This document shows positions 1-8,773 of a stretch of DNA of 32,768 nt, piece by piece. The notes beneath the pieces were generated by a model. The model did not search any database, was not told where the DNA came from, and worked only from the letters and a program-made list of their open reading frames with translations. Position 1 is the stretch's first letter; every line of letters begins with the position of its first letter. The translations under genes and the position numbers were made by a program. The stretch is from Myxococcales bacterium (GTDB lineage Bacteria; Myxococcota_A; Polyangia; Polyangiales; Polyangiaceae): the NCBI GenBank assembly GCA_025355005.1, contig JANXLV010000171.1, forward strand, positions 1-32,768, read 5' to 3'.

Positions 1-1435
1 CCGATCTCCCGCCCTTCTCGAACACGGAAGCGAACACGCGGCGCTCGTCCTCACCAAGCACGTGCGCGACGATGTCGATGAACGCCGAAGAACGAAGCAG
101 GCTCCCACCAGAGGCGCGCGTCCCCCCCTGCGCTCCGGAGGCGCGCGCCTCTTCGACCAGTGAAATCAGGACGTCATCGAGCCGCTCGATCCTTCTCTGG
201 TGCGGGTCTTCCGTGGGACCACCGCCCCTCGCGACGGCGCGCGCGGCTCGTCCGCGGAGCAACGCCGAGACACGCGCAGCGTAGAGCGCCCCCTGCGCCG
301 TCTGCCGCGCCAGAACATCGGCAGGGCTGAGATCATGTGCCGGCAATGTGGCCTGCGCGGACAGCAGCGTCGCGATCAGCTGCTGCGCGTCTTCTGGTGG
401 GAGCAAGTCCGCGTGCGCAAGCGCGTGCGCCGCATAGAAGAGAGCCACGCCACTCCCGAACCACACCGCCGGGTGCCCGTCGGCGTCCGCGATGCGCGCC
501 TCGCCACCCACCCATTCGGAGACCAGATGCTTCGTCATCGCTATGCGAAGCGCAGCGGACCACGGCTCGTCCGGAGTCACGTACGCGACCGCGAAATTGC
601 CGCGCCCCAGCACACTTGCGGCAGCGCGCGACTGCGAGATGAAGAAGACCACGTGGTCCTGTGGTTCTCCGCGGAACGTCTCGCGCAGGAGCGAGCGCAT
701 GCCCGCGATCTCCGCGGTGACCGAGCGGGGATCGAACGCGGTGTAGCCGAGCCACGCGGACTCGTCGTGCTCGGTGCCCGTGTCCATGATCGTGGTGCCG
801 AGACTTCCTGCGACGAACATGGACGAGCGAAGCCCGTCCACCCGGCCAGTACGCGTTCGTGAAGCACCGACACCGAGGCTGGACGCCGAAAGAGGCGCGG
901 GAAGCTTCGAGCCGTCGATGGATACCGTGATGGACATCCGCGGGCTGTCGGACGGAAGAAGGAGCAGCGAATCTCCGAAGGCGCGGAAGCGATCGTCGGA
1001 GACGAGCACGGCGCGCGGTGGGGCAAGCAGGTCAGATGACGCGCGGAGATCGTACCTCACGTGCGCGGCACCCGTCGGCGAGCGCGCGAATGTCAGCTGC
1101 GCGCCCTTGCCCGTGGCGGAGATCTTCGCGCCCAGGTCACCGGTCGCGTCCGCGGCCGACGCGTTGTCGACATCCGTGGAAGCGCAATATGCGCACGTGA
1201 GCGTGTCACCGGGCGAGGTAGAGAATGACAGCTCCACGTGGACAGACGCAGCTGGCTTCATCCTCGGGAGCAGCGAGACGACGAGCGAAGGCGCGGTCGC
1301 GTGTGGAGCGAGCGCGGCATCGACGCCAGCGTCGCGCGCGGGCGGCACCGACGCAGCGGGAGTCGGAACTGGGCCAGCGGGCGCACCACACGCCACAGCC
1401 GCGGCCAAGAACAAGCAGCCGAGAGCTGGTTTCAA
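1..1435 (-). CDS. Exported M61-like lipoprotein, probably non-catalytic (partial, runs off window)
   Basis: The minus-strand frame is open from a TTG at 1435 to the window edge (478 codons seen, C-terminus missing). The TTG overlaps the stop of the upstream gene as TTGA, so translation is probably coupled. The N-terminus is a lipoprotein signal (LFLAAAVAC, Cys about residue 16) followed by an Ala/Pro linker. The middle has a beta-rich part and then a segment laid out like M61 glycyl aminopeptidases: a helix where HEXXH would sit, then a WFGSGVALFYA stretch resembling the WFxEGxxxYY region. The helix reads MTKHLVSEW, so the zinc-binding HEXXH is not present. Seen: signal, frame and missing motif. 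Inferred: M61-like ancestry with a dead zinc site. No other start in this frame gives a signal peptide. Confidence 0.75.
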   Translation of the reverse strand, partial: MKPALGCLFLAAAVACGAPAGPVPTPAASVPPARDAGVDAALAPHATAPSLVVSLLPRMKPAASVHVELSFSTSPGDTLTCAYCASTDVDNASAADATGDLGAKISATGKGAQLTFARSPTGAAHVRYDLRASSDLLAPPRAVLVSDDRFRAFGDSLLLLPSDSPRMSITVSIDGSKLPAPLSASSLGVGASRTRTGRVDGLRSSMFVAGSLGTTIMDTGTEHDESAWLGYTAFDPRSVTAEIAGMRSLLRETFRGEPQDHVVFFISQSRAAASVLGRGNFAVAYVTPDEPWSAALRIAMTKHLVSEWVGGEARIADADGHPAVWFGSGVALFYAAHALAHADLLPPEDAQQLIATLLSAQATLPAHDLSPADVLARQTAQGALYAARVSALLRGRAARAVARGGGPTEDPHQRRIERLDDVLISLVEEARASGAQGGTRASGGSLLRSSAFIDIVAHVLGEDERRVFASVFEKGGRS

Positions 1436-2799
1436 CCTTGCCCGGTCTGGAAGGCCCGCTTCACGTCGCTCGGCATATTCGGATGCTTGATGAGCATCTT
1501 CTTCATCCCGTAGTTCGTCCGGATGATCGGCAGCTTCAGCAAGGTGCGGAGCAGCTGCGGCGGCGTTGCAGACCAGCGCGCGAGGTTCTGGATGCTGAGC
1601 AGCGTCCAGCTGGTGCGGCCGCAAAGGATCTGCGTCGTCTGCGCGTCGAACGCACAGCCCGCGAGGATGACGAGACAGCGCGCCTCGGTCTTGATGACGA
1701 GCGCGGCCTTTTCCTCGCCGCCGGCCATCGTGAATTTCTTCCGGAGGAGGTTCGCCGTCTTGATGCGCGAGCGCTCGGGCACCTCGCGATCGATGGCGAT
1801 CTTGTAGCAATCCGTGAGGAGCTTCGGATTGACGATCTTGTTCAGCAACATGTCTGGCAGCTGCGGGTTGCGGAGCAAGCGGCGCTGAACCAGGCTGTCC
1901 TTCAGGATCATCATGTTGCGTGTCAGCATCTCGAGGCCGGTCTGCGTGCGATGGTGGAACGCGACGTAGCGGGCCTCCGCCAGACCAAAGCGCGGATTGC
2001 TGAGCAGCGCGTAGATGATAGCTGGCTCGGCGTCGAGGCACAGCGCCATCAGCTGATCGCCGTTGACGCTCGTCGCGGCCGAGAGCCGCTGCTCACGCGT
2101 CATGTGGCGATAGACGGTTTCGTAGATCCTGCGCCAGACCTTGTCGCCGCGCTCCTCTTCCTCGAGCTGCGCTTGCTCTTCCGCGTCCATCGCGGATGGC
2201 GGCTCGGGGGCGGCCGCGACCTCTTCGACGTCATCCTCATCACTGTCGTCGGCGCTGTCCTTGGGACGCTTCGCCCCTTCGGTCGCGGGCTCCTCGGCGA
2301 GCGCGTCGGTCGATGGCGTCTCCAGCGGTAGCGCATCGAGCGGGAACTCCTCGAACGGGAGCCCTTCGAGGGGCGGAGGCGGGAGCGAGAGATCTTGCGG
2401 AAGCTCCTCGAGCTCGGGCAGCTGCTCGTCCTCGGTCATGGGCTTCGCCTCGACCTCTTGCCTGAGATCGGGTCTGGACGCGCGGGCCGAGATGCCCGGC
2501 GACGAAGTGGTCGGCGGACGCATCGGGCCGGGAGAAGAGGGCGTGGCTGCTCGGATGGCAGACGCGGAGGGAGCAGCAGCGGGTGCGGAGGGAGCAGCCG
2601 CGGGCCCTCCATCTTCGACATCGAGCGCGCCGTGCGTGGCGAGCTTCGACACGATCTCCTGTACGCGGCCCTCAGGAAGGCCCGTGAGCGTGACGAGCTC
2701 GCGCACACTCACCGGACCGTCGACCCGCGAGAGGACAAACCCCTCCTCGGCCGTGAGTCTGAGCTGCCGATAGTCGATCGTCTTGGGCCGAACTTTCAA
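1432..2799 (-). CDS. Winged-helix N-terminal protein with acidic linker and helical C-terminal domain (unknown function)
   Basis: 455 codons from a TTG start at 2799, preceded by a good ribosome site (GGGGAG, 8 nt spacing). Residues 1-62 look like a small winged-helix fold (LSRVDGPVSVRELVTLTGL then EGRVQEIVSKLATHGAL), as in many myxobacterial proteins that read 'zero, one or many' states. Residues 63-110 are Ala/Pro/Ser-rich and residues 115-225 very acidic. Residues 225-455 are alpha-helical, HEAT-like, with repeated LL/NP turns (RLLRNPQLPDMLL, MLIKHPNMPSDVKRAF). No catalytic motif is visible, so the function is unknown. It is the first gene of a coupled pair with the M61-like lipoprotein. 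Upstream 2800-2899 has no gene and probably holds the promoter. Confidence 0.88.
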   Translation of the reverse strand: MKVRPKTIDYRQLRLTAEEGFVLSRVDGPVSVRELVTLTGLPEGRVQEIVSKLATHGALDVEDGGPAAAPSAPAAAPSASAIRAATPSSPGPMRPPTTSSPGISARASRPDLRQEVEAKPMTEDEQLPELEELPQDLSLPPPPLEGLPFEEFPLDALPLETPSTDALAEEPATEGAKRPKDSADDSDEDDVEEVAAAPEPPSAMDAEEQAQLEEEERGDKVWRRIYETVYRHMTREQRLSAATSVNGDQLMALCLDAEPAIIYALLSNPRFGLAEARYVAFHHRTQTGLEMLTRNMMILKDSLVQRRLLRNPQLPDMLLNKIVNPKLLTDCYKIAIDREVPERSRIKTANLLRKKFTMAGGEEKAALVIKTEARCLVILAGCAFDAQTTQILCGRTSWTLLSIQNLARWSATPPQLLRTLLKLPIIRTNYGMKKMLIKHPNMPSDVKRAFQTGQG

Positions 2800-2899
2800 G
2801 CCTGGTTCTCCCCGAGCGACCGCGCGTGCCTGGTCCTAATCACGACACTCGAATGGTACGTGACTCGGGGCGCTCAGGAAGCGCTTTCTCGCGGCAAAA

Positions 2900-3220
2900 T
2901 CAGGACAGGATGCGCCGCACGCCATCGCCCAGATCGAGATGCAGGCGCCCACCGCTAGGAGCGGCGCTCGCGATGAGATATTGACGCTCTCCCACCGCGA
3001 GTCGCCACGTCGCGATGTCTGCGCGCACGCACTCGCCGGAGTCTAGCTTCAGGCCGAGGCCCGCGACGAAGCCGGGTGCATCGCCCACGCCAGCGATGAG
3101 CTCACCGAGCTCGTCGCAGACCGCGAGGGTCGCCACGCCGAGACGCTCACGAGCGGCCTCGAGGAAGAGATTGAGTGCAACGAAGGGATGAGAGCTACGG
3201 GCAGATCGACGTTCGAGCAT
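2900..3220 (-). CDS. Small roadblock/LC7-like protein
   Basis: 106 codons from ATG at 3220. It begins with a helix (HPFVALNLFLEAARERLG) followed by two strands with a glycine turn (VATLAVCDELGELIAGVG) and later strands, the order expected for roadblock/LC7 proteins that bind small Ras-like GTPases in myxobacteria. The frame stays open upstream to a GTG at 3382, which would add 54 residues, but that part is lower in GC and reads like non-coding DNA. Neither start has a clear ribosome site. The family assignment is an inference from the fold pattern. No GTPase gene lies next to it here. Confidence 0.6.
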   Translation of the reverse strand: MLERRSARSSHPFVALNLFLEAARERLGVATLAVCDELGELIAGVGDAPGFVAGLGLKLDSGECVRADIATWRLAVGERQYLIASAAPSGGRLHLDLGDGVRRILS

Positions 3221-3439
3221 GGAAGCATGCTCGTCGCGAACGCCGAGAACGCCAACTTTTCGGAGCGAAACAGAAACGCCACATATTCTCGCTGCGTAAA
3301 CAGCGTCGCATGGCGTGAGAGCCGCCCGGCAGGCGAGGCTTCGAGCGAGCACGGAGCGGAACGTACTCTTGTACGTGAGCACCGCGCGCAGCTCGAAACG
3401 AAGCCTGGCGGGATGGATCTCACGCCAGGCGCGTGCTGT

Positions 3440-3826
3440 TTAGTAGCCTGCCATCGCGCCCGCGTCCGGGTCCGTGGTGTCCACCGGCGCGGGGCACATG
3501 GCCGCCTTCGTCGAGAAGCACTGGCTCATCTTTGTGTCGCAGCACCAGGAGGCGCCGGAGATCGCGCCGCAGCTGTTCGAGCAGTCCGTGTCCGCCTTGC
3601 AGGAGGACGCGCACGCCTTGGGCTTGGTGCCACCATTGTCGCCGCCGTTGCCACCCGTGGGTGCCGGCGCGACGCCGCCGTCCGCCTTGGGGTCCGTGTT
3701 CGACGTGTCCGTGCCCGTGTTGGGGATCGGGTCAGACGAGGAGTCCGCACAAGCTGTCAGGCCAACGGCTCCAACGGAGAGAGCCAGGGTTGCGGAGGCG
3801 AGCAGGGAGAGGGTTGCGGACTTCAT
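3440..3826 (-). CDS. Small Cys-rich lipoprotein
   Basis: 128 codons from ATG 3826. The signal peptide ends in GLTAC (Cys26 lipid anchor). A Ser/Thr/Asp/Gly-rich linker (residues 27-70) follows, then a compact C-terminal part with about eight cysteines (CASSCKADTDCSNSCG, WCCD, CFST, MCPAP) that could form a disulfide-knotted domain outside the inner membrane. The frame is open for 19 more codons upstream, but those are Arg/Pro-rich and would bury the signal peptide, so ATG 3826 is preferred. It is divergent from the glycosyltransferase-like gene. Function unknown; the architecture matches the many Asp/Gly-linker lipoproteins of myxobacteria and of this window (compare 17748-18206). Confidence 0.85.
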   Translation of the reverse strand: MKSATLSLLASATLALSVGAVGLTACADSSSDPIPNTGTDTSNTDPKADGGVAPAPTGGNGGDNGGTKPKACASSCKADTDCSNSCGAISGASWCCDTKMSQCFSTKAAMCPAPVDTTDPDAGAMAGY

Positions 3827-3941
3827 TGGTGGTGGCGGAACTCTACGGTGGGGCGGTTCGAACGCTTGTCTAGATCGCCTCACAACAGTTGATTTTGAAG
3901 CCTATATCCCCGTGATTTCTGCTCTCATTTGTCTCCCTAGT

Positions 3942-5714
3942 GTGACATCGTCCCCTGGAAATCGGGCCGCGCATCCGCGCTGGCTGAAATATTCCGTCCT
4001 GGGCGTCCTTGCGCTCGGGGTGGTTCTGGCAGTGCCTGCGCTGCAGACGCCATTTTTTCTCGACGATTACCTCCACGGCGCGATGGTGCGCGGACAGTTC
4101 CCCGTCCATCGCGGCCCGTTCGATCTCTACGCATTCGTCGATGACGGCGACCGGCAGGCGCTCCTCGATCGAGGCCTTCTCCCCTGGTGGTCGCACCCGC
4201 AGATCACCATCCGGTTCTTCCGGCCGCTCTCGTCCGCCCTCCTCTTCGTCGATCATCGCGTGTTCGGGGCGCACCCGTTCCCCATGCACGTGCACTCGCT
4301 CGTGTGGTGGCTGTTCGCGGTGCTCGCGGTGCGCTCGCTTGCGCGGCGTCTGTTCCCGAGCTCGCGTGTGCAGCTTATGGCGACCGCGATCTTCGCGCTC
4401 GCGCCGTGTCATGCGGTGCCGCTCGCGTGGGTCGCGAACCGCGAGGTGCTGCTCGCGCTCACGTTCGGTGCGCTCGCTCTTCCGCGCTATGCGGACTTCC
4501 GGCGCACACGTGCGCTGGCACCGGCGGCGCTCTCGCTCCTTCTCTTCGCGCTCGCGCTCTTCACGGGCGGCGAGTACGCGCTGTCGTTCGCGGGGTACGT
4601 CCTCGCGATAGAGCTCGTGCGGCGCCGCGACACCCTCATTTCACGCGTGACCGGTTGGCTGCCATTCGCGATACCCGCCGGCGTGTACATGGCGGTGCGC
4701 GGCGCGCTGCACTACGGCTCGCACGGCTCGGGCTTCTACGCGGATCCCCTCCACGATCCGTCGCGCTTCTTCCACAAGGCGCCGGAGCGCCTGGTGACGT
4801 TGCTCGCAGACGGGTGGCTCTCCGTCGACAGCACGGGGTGGGGCGCGCCGTGGATGCGCGTGTCGCTGTACGGGATCGTCGCGGTGGCGCTGTGGTGCGG
4901 CGTGATCGTGTTTCGTCGCGTGATCGCCGCGCAGGAGAATGAGCAGAAGCAGAACGTGACGTGGATGCTCGCGGGCTCCCTCGCGTCGATCACGCCGGTG
5001 CTCGCCGTGGTGCCATCCACGCGGCTCCTCGGCATCGCGATGGTGGGGCTCTCGATGAGCGTCGCGACCCTTCTGGAGTTCGCGTGGTGGTACGACCGTG
5101 AGCCTCCTGCACCGAGCGGCGCCGCGCGCGCTACGGGCTTCGGGCGCGGCATGACGGCGATCGTGGCGGTGTACCTCGGCTTCGCGCATTTCATCCATGG
5201 CCCCGGCAGCATGTGGCTGAAGGAGCGCGCGCTCCGCGACGACGCGCGGGAGCTCGCGTGGAAAGCCGGGAACGTCGCAGGCGCCTTGCCACCGGGCTCC
5301 GCGGCGAAGGTCGGCGTCGTGCGCGGCTCCGCGGGAATGTTCTTCGCGCCATTCGCGCTGCCCGGCGGACAGGTGCCTGCGCGCTGGAATTTCCTGGCGC
5401 AGGGCGGTCACGTGCTCACCCAACGACGCGACGACTTCACGCTGGATGTCGCGACCCCGAAACACCGCGGCCTCTACCCGGAAGGCGATCTGAACCTGTA
5501 CCGCAGCGAGGACGCGCGCCTCGCGGTGGGTACGGAGGTGCGCGTGCCCGGGATGCGCGCGACCATCCTCGAGCTCCAGGACGGGCGCCCCAGCCGCGTG
5601 CGCTTCCGCTTCGACGTGCCGCTGGAGGAGCTCACCTGGTTCTCGGACCAGCACGACGGCGTCCGCGTGGTCGCCATGCCCGAGACCGGCTTCGGCGCCC
5701 CCTTCGATTTCTAG
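3942..5714 (+). CDS. Polytopic GT-C type membrane glycosyltransferase-like protein
   Basis: About 590 codons if started at GTG 3942 (GTG 3912 is the alternative; neither has a ribosome site, so a leaderless message is possible). After a first membrane helix comes LDDYLHG (Asp41-Asp42), the acidic first-loop motif of GT-C enzymes that use polyprenyl-phosphate sugars. It is followed by RFFRPLSSALLFVDHRVFG with HVHSLVWW, the RPL/HxxN-type segment common in PMT/ArnT-like and TPR-linked GT-C proteins. About ten hydrophobic segments run to residue ~430. The C-terminal ~150 residues are soluble and periplasmic in character. Family assignment comes from motif order; donor and acceptor are unknown. 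The last codons and stop are copied at 9612-9635 (see the repeat there). Confidence 0.82.
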   Translation: MTSSPGNRAAHPRWLKYSVLGVLALGVVLAVPALQTPFFLDDYLHGAMVRGQFPVHRGPFDLYAFVDDGDRQALLDRGLLPWWSHPQITIRFFRPLSSALLFVDHRVFGAHPFPMHVHSLVWWLFAVLAVRSLARRLFPSSRVQLMATAIFALAPCHAVPLAWVANREVLLALTFGALALPRYADFRRTRALAPAALSLLLFALALFTGGEYALSFAGYVLAIELVRRRDTLISRVTGWLPFAIPAGVYMAVRGALHYGSHGSGFYADPLHDPSRFFHKAPERLVTLLADGWLSVDSTGWGAPWMRVSLYGIVAVALWCGVIVFRRVIAAQENEQKQNVTWMLAGSLASITPVLAVVPSTRLLGIAMVGLSMSVATLLEFAWWYDREPPAPSGAARATGFGRGMTAIVAVYLGFAHFIHGPGSMWLKERALRDDARELAWKAGNVAGALPPGSAAKVGVVRGSAGMFFAPFALPGGQVPARWNFLAQGGHVLTQRRDDFTLDVATPKHRGLYPEGDLNLYRSEDARLAVGTEVRVPGMRATILELQDGRPSRVRFRFDVPLEELTWFSDQHDGVRVVAMPETGFGAPFDF

Positions 5715-5855
5715 ACCTGGCGCGCGCAGTTTTCGAGGTGAACCTGCAACGCGAAGAAACGCGCGGGCTGTGGCCATCAGGATGCGGGCGGCGGCCTGCA
5801 ACGGACTGCCATCGCTCGCGAGCGGGGTGCGTCCTCGAGAACAAGGGAGAACGAC

Positions 5856-7682
5856 ATGCGAATCATCTCGTTTGGGCTTCGGTGCAGCGCCGTGCGCGCG
5901 TGCATCTTGATCGGCATGAGCATCGCGGTGCATGGCTGCAACCAGTCGCACGGCAATGACCTATTCAGCTCTTCGTCGGACGTACCGCCGGCATCTGCCC
6001 TGGGGGCACAGCCGACATTCGGTCCCGGAGTATCGCTCGCGACGTCCCCGCCGCCCATCAGCGGAGGGACGCTCGCCATTGCGCCCGACGGCGTGACGGC
6101 GTTTGCATCCGACCCGGATCGGGATCGGGTCTACGTCGTGGACCTCACGGCACGCGTGGTGCGGCGCACGATCCAGCTACTGCCGCATGACGAGCCCGGA
6201 AGGGCGGCGGTGGACTCCATGGGACGCGCGTACGTTGCGCTGCGCGGAGGCGGCGCGTTGCTCACCGTGGAGCCGCAGTCCGGTGCGACCGAGAGACGAC
6301 CCGTATGCTCGGCGCCGCGCGGCGTCGCATACGACGCGGCCAAGGACTCCGTGCTGGTCGCATGCATGGATGGAACGCTTGCGCGATTCCCGGTGAAGAC
6401 TGGAGCGGCGACCGCGCGAAAGATGGTGGAACGCGACCTGCGCGACATCGTGGTGCGGAAGGACGGGGGCCTCTTCCTGAGCACGTTTCGCCACGCCGGC
6501 CTCTTGCATACGGACGGCGCAGGAAACGTGATCGAGCGCGCCGCCTCTCCCGACGTGGCGAACCTGATGTGGCGGATGGTCGCTCTGAATCTGGGCGATG
6601 GCGAGGAGCGCGTGCTTGCAGCGGCACAGCGCCCGAAGGGAGAAAAAGTGTCCGTGTCGCCGGGCGCCTATGGAGGAACCGCAACGGCCGCGTGCCCGGA
6701 GGGTGGAATCGTCGCGGGGCACATGGTCGTTGGAGGCGGTCCGGTGACCGTGCTGCAGTCGCTCCAGGTCATGCCGCGGGTCGTGCTTCCGGTCGACCTG
6801 GTGACGGACGGCACCGTGATGGTGGTCATCAGCGCAGGCGCCGGTCACACGCCATCCGCTCCACAGCTCTTCGAACAGGCTGTGGCAGCGAGCGGCAAAG
6901 TGGGAGAGGGCAGCTGCGCGCAGCCGAGGACGGGAACGACGCCGGGACAGCCCATTGCGGTCGCATTCGACGGCGCGGGAGAGCTCATCGTGCAGTCGCG
7001 CGAGCCCGCGGCGCTGTACGTGATGACGCCCGACCACGCCCGTGTGTGGAAGACCATCGAGCTCGGCGGGGACAGCCGCGAGGACACCGGCCACGCGGTG
7101 TTCCACTCCGACTCGGGCAGTGGCGTTGCGTGCGCGTCGTGTCACGCGGAGGGCGGCGAGGACGGTCACACATGGGACTTCGACACGCTCGGCCCGCGCC
7201 GAACACCGTCGCTGCGCGGCACCCTCGCGCACACGGAGCCGTTCCACTGGGACGGCTCACAGAAAGACATGGGCGACATCCTCACGCACGTCTTCGAGGA
7301 ACGCATGAGCGGGCCGCAGCTCGGTGACTCCCAGGTGAGCGCCGTCACGCACTGGGTCTACGGTATTCCAGCGCCTCCGCCTCTGCGCGCGGTCGACGAT
7401 GCAGTCACGCGCGGACAGGCGCTGTTCGAATCACACGGGTGCCCGGGCTGCCACAGCGGCCCCATGCTCACGAACAACCAGACCGTCGACGTGGGCACCG
7501 GCGCCGCGTTCCAGGTCCCCTCGCTCAAGGGTGTGGGGTGGAGAGATCCGTTCCTTCACGATGGATGCGCAGCGGACCTCCGCGAACGCTTCGGCCCGTG
7601 CGGCGGCGGGCAACACGGCAACACGGCTGACCTCGATCCCGTGGGCGTCTCCGACCTCGCCGCGTATCTCGAGACGCTCTGA
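5856..7682 (+). CDS. Beta-propeller di-haem cytochrome c lipoprotein
   Basis: 608 codons from ATG 5856 with a good ribosome site (AAGGGAGA). The signal peptide ends in AVHGC (Cys28). Residues ~60-400 show repeated strand patterns of a YVTN/lactonase-like propeller (TLAIAPDGVTAFASDPDRDRVYVVDL and similar). Two haem-binding CXXCH sites follow: CASCH at 426-430 and CPGCH at 529-533, spaced as in MauG/cytochrome-c-peroxidase-like proteins. Between them the sequence RRTPSLRGTLAHTEPFHWDG is typical of that family. It should sit lipid-anchored in the periplasm and carry electrons or oxidise a partner. The substrate is unknown. The 141-base gap before it holds no gene. Confidence 0.88.
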   Translation: MRIISFGLRCSAVRACILIGMSIAVHGCNQSHGNDLFSSSSDVPPASALGAQPTFGPGVSLATSPPPISGGTLAIAPDGVTAFASDPDRDRVYVVDLTARVVRRTIQLLPHDEPGRAAVDSMGRAYVALRGGGALLTVEPQSGATERRPVCSAPRGVAYDAAKDSVLVACMDGTLARFPVKTGAATARKMVERDLRDIVVRKDGGLFLSTFRHAGLLHTDGAGNVIERAASPDVANLMWRMVALNLGDGEERVLAAAQRPKGEKVSVSPGAYGGTATAACPEGGIVAGHMVVGGGPVTVLQSLQVMPRVVLPVDLVTDGTVMVVISAGAGHTPSAPQLFEQAVAASGKVGEGSCAQPRTGTTPGQPIAVAFDGAGELIVQSREPAALYVMTPDHARVWKTIELGGDSREDTGHAVFHSDSGSGVACASCHAEGGEDGHTWDFDTLGPRRTPSLRGTLAHTEPFHWDGSQKDMGDILTHVFEERMSGPQLGDSQVSAVTHWVYGIPAPPPLRAVDDAVTRGQALFESHGCPGCHSGPMLTNNQTVDVGTGAAFQVPSLKGVGWRDPFLHDGCAADLRERFGPCGGGQHGNTADLDPVGVSDLAAYLETL

Positions 7683-7770
7683 ATCAGCGAGCTTCGCAGT
7701 GGCGCGAGGCGTGACCGCCGCGAGGCAACGTTGTGCCGCACGAGCCCGCGAGGCGAGATAGGCTTGCCTG

Positions 7771-8745
7771 GTGCATTGCTGGCGCTGGACGCTCGTGTTG
7801 GGTTCCACCCTGGCCTGGTCTCTTCCTGCGCACGCGGATGTTGCGAACGAGCGCTCCGAGCTGCCGCTGGACTACACGGCGCCCGCCGGCTGCGCGGTGC
7901 GAAGCGCATTCGTGGAGGCCGTTCACGCACGCGTCCACCATGCGGCAGATGGACACTACAAGCTCACCGTCGTCGTGACGCGGCGCGATCGCTTCTACGG
8001 CAAGCTGGTGTCAGAGGACGACCAGGGGCACGTTTCATCGCGCGAGATCTCCGCAGCGACGTGCGCGGACGTCGTGAGCGCGCTCGCGCTTGCGGCGGCA
8101 TTGTCGCTCGAGCAGGAAGATGACGCCCCCGCCACGATCGCGCCGGCTCATGAGCCTCCGCCGCCTCCCCCAGATCCGCCTCCGCCCGCAGTCGATGCGA
8201 CGCAAGCCGCTCCGCGACCACAGAGGACGCTCGACGACGTCGCAGCTGCTGCGGGCGTGGGCACGGTCGGCACCGTTGCGTACGCCCCCTCCGTAGCCGG
8301 TGGAGCGGCGGTGTTCGCAGAGGCGCAGTCCCGCTACGCCTCGTTCCGGCTGGGCGCGGCCTTCGCGCTCACACCCCCGCTCGACCAGGGAGCGAGCGCC
8401 GGAAAGGTCAGCTACGTCTGGGGCGTCGCGCGAGCGGATGTCTGTCCCCGCGGAATCGATCGCGGCGATTTCACGGTGACAGCCTGTGCTCGCGTCGAGC
8501 TCGGCTCGCTGCAGGCCCATGTCTTCGGGTCGAGCGATGAGGACACCCATCCGTGGCTCGCCGCCGGCCTTGCCGCGAGGCTTCGGTACCTGACGGGCAC
8601 CTCCCTGTTCCTGGAGCTCGAACCGTGGACCGTCGTCTCGATGCTCAGCCAGCGAGACGTCCTCCCTCCCGGTGTCACCGTGCACGATGGCGGTCCAATC
8701 GCCGGCGGCCTGACGCTGTCCGTTGGGACGCTCTTCTTCAAGTGA
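7771..8745 (+). CDS. Exported protein with predicted outer-membrane-like C-terminal beta domain
   Basis: 324 codons from GTG 7771. The N-terminus is a plain signal peptide (WSLPAHA then DV). Residues 30-115 contain a conserved-looking pair of Cys in a domain that measures strand-rich segments (CAVRSAFVEAVHAR, SREISAATCADVVSALALAAALSL). This domain is common in myxobacterial exported proteins of unknown role. A proline-rich linker (PPPPPDPPPPA) leads to alternating strands (SRYASFRLGAAFAL, ADVCPRGIDRGDFTVTACARVELGSLQAH) suggesting a beta barrel. It ends LSVGTLFFK, close to an outer-membrane C-terminal signature. Function unknown. Convergent with the metalloprotease gene, separated by 28 bases. 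Confidence 0.82.
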   Translation: MHCWRWTLVLGSTLAWSLPAHADVANERSELPLDYTAPAGCAVRSAFVEAVHARVHHAADGHYKLTVVVTRRDRFYGKLVSEDDQGHVSSREISAATCADVVSALALAAALSLEQEDDAPATIAPAHEPPPPPPDPPPPAVDATQAAPRPQRTLDDVAAAAGVGTVGTVAYAPSVAGGAAVFAEAQSRYASFRLGAAFALTPPLDQGASAGKVSYVWGVARADVCPRGIDRGDFTVTACARVELGSLQAHVFGSSDEDTHPWLAAGLAARLRYLTGTSLFLELEPWTVVSMLSQRDVLPPGVTVHDGGPIAGGLTLSVGTLFFK

Positions 8746-8773
8746 CCGGCTCCGCGAGGGGGACGGGCCCGGA

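Noticed and set aside
1225..2331. 368-codon plus-strand frame
   Set aside because: Shadow of the 455-codon minus-strand gene and the coupled lipoprotein; no ribosome site or domain.
2900..3382. Longer form of the roadblock-like protein starting at GTG 3382
   Set aside because: The extra 54 residues have no ribosome site and read like non-coding sequence; the fold is complete from 3220.
4641..5951. 436-codon minus-strand frame opposite the GT-C gene
   Set aside because: Composition is Arg/His/Ala-biased shadow coding; the plus strand has membrane helices and GT-C motifs.
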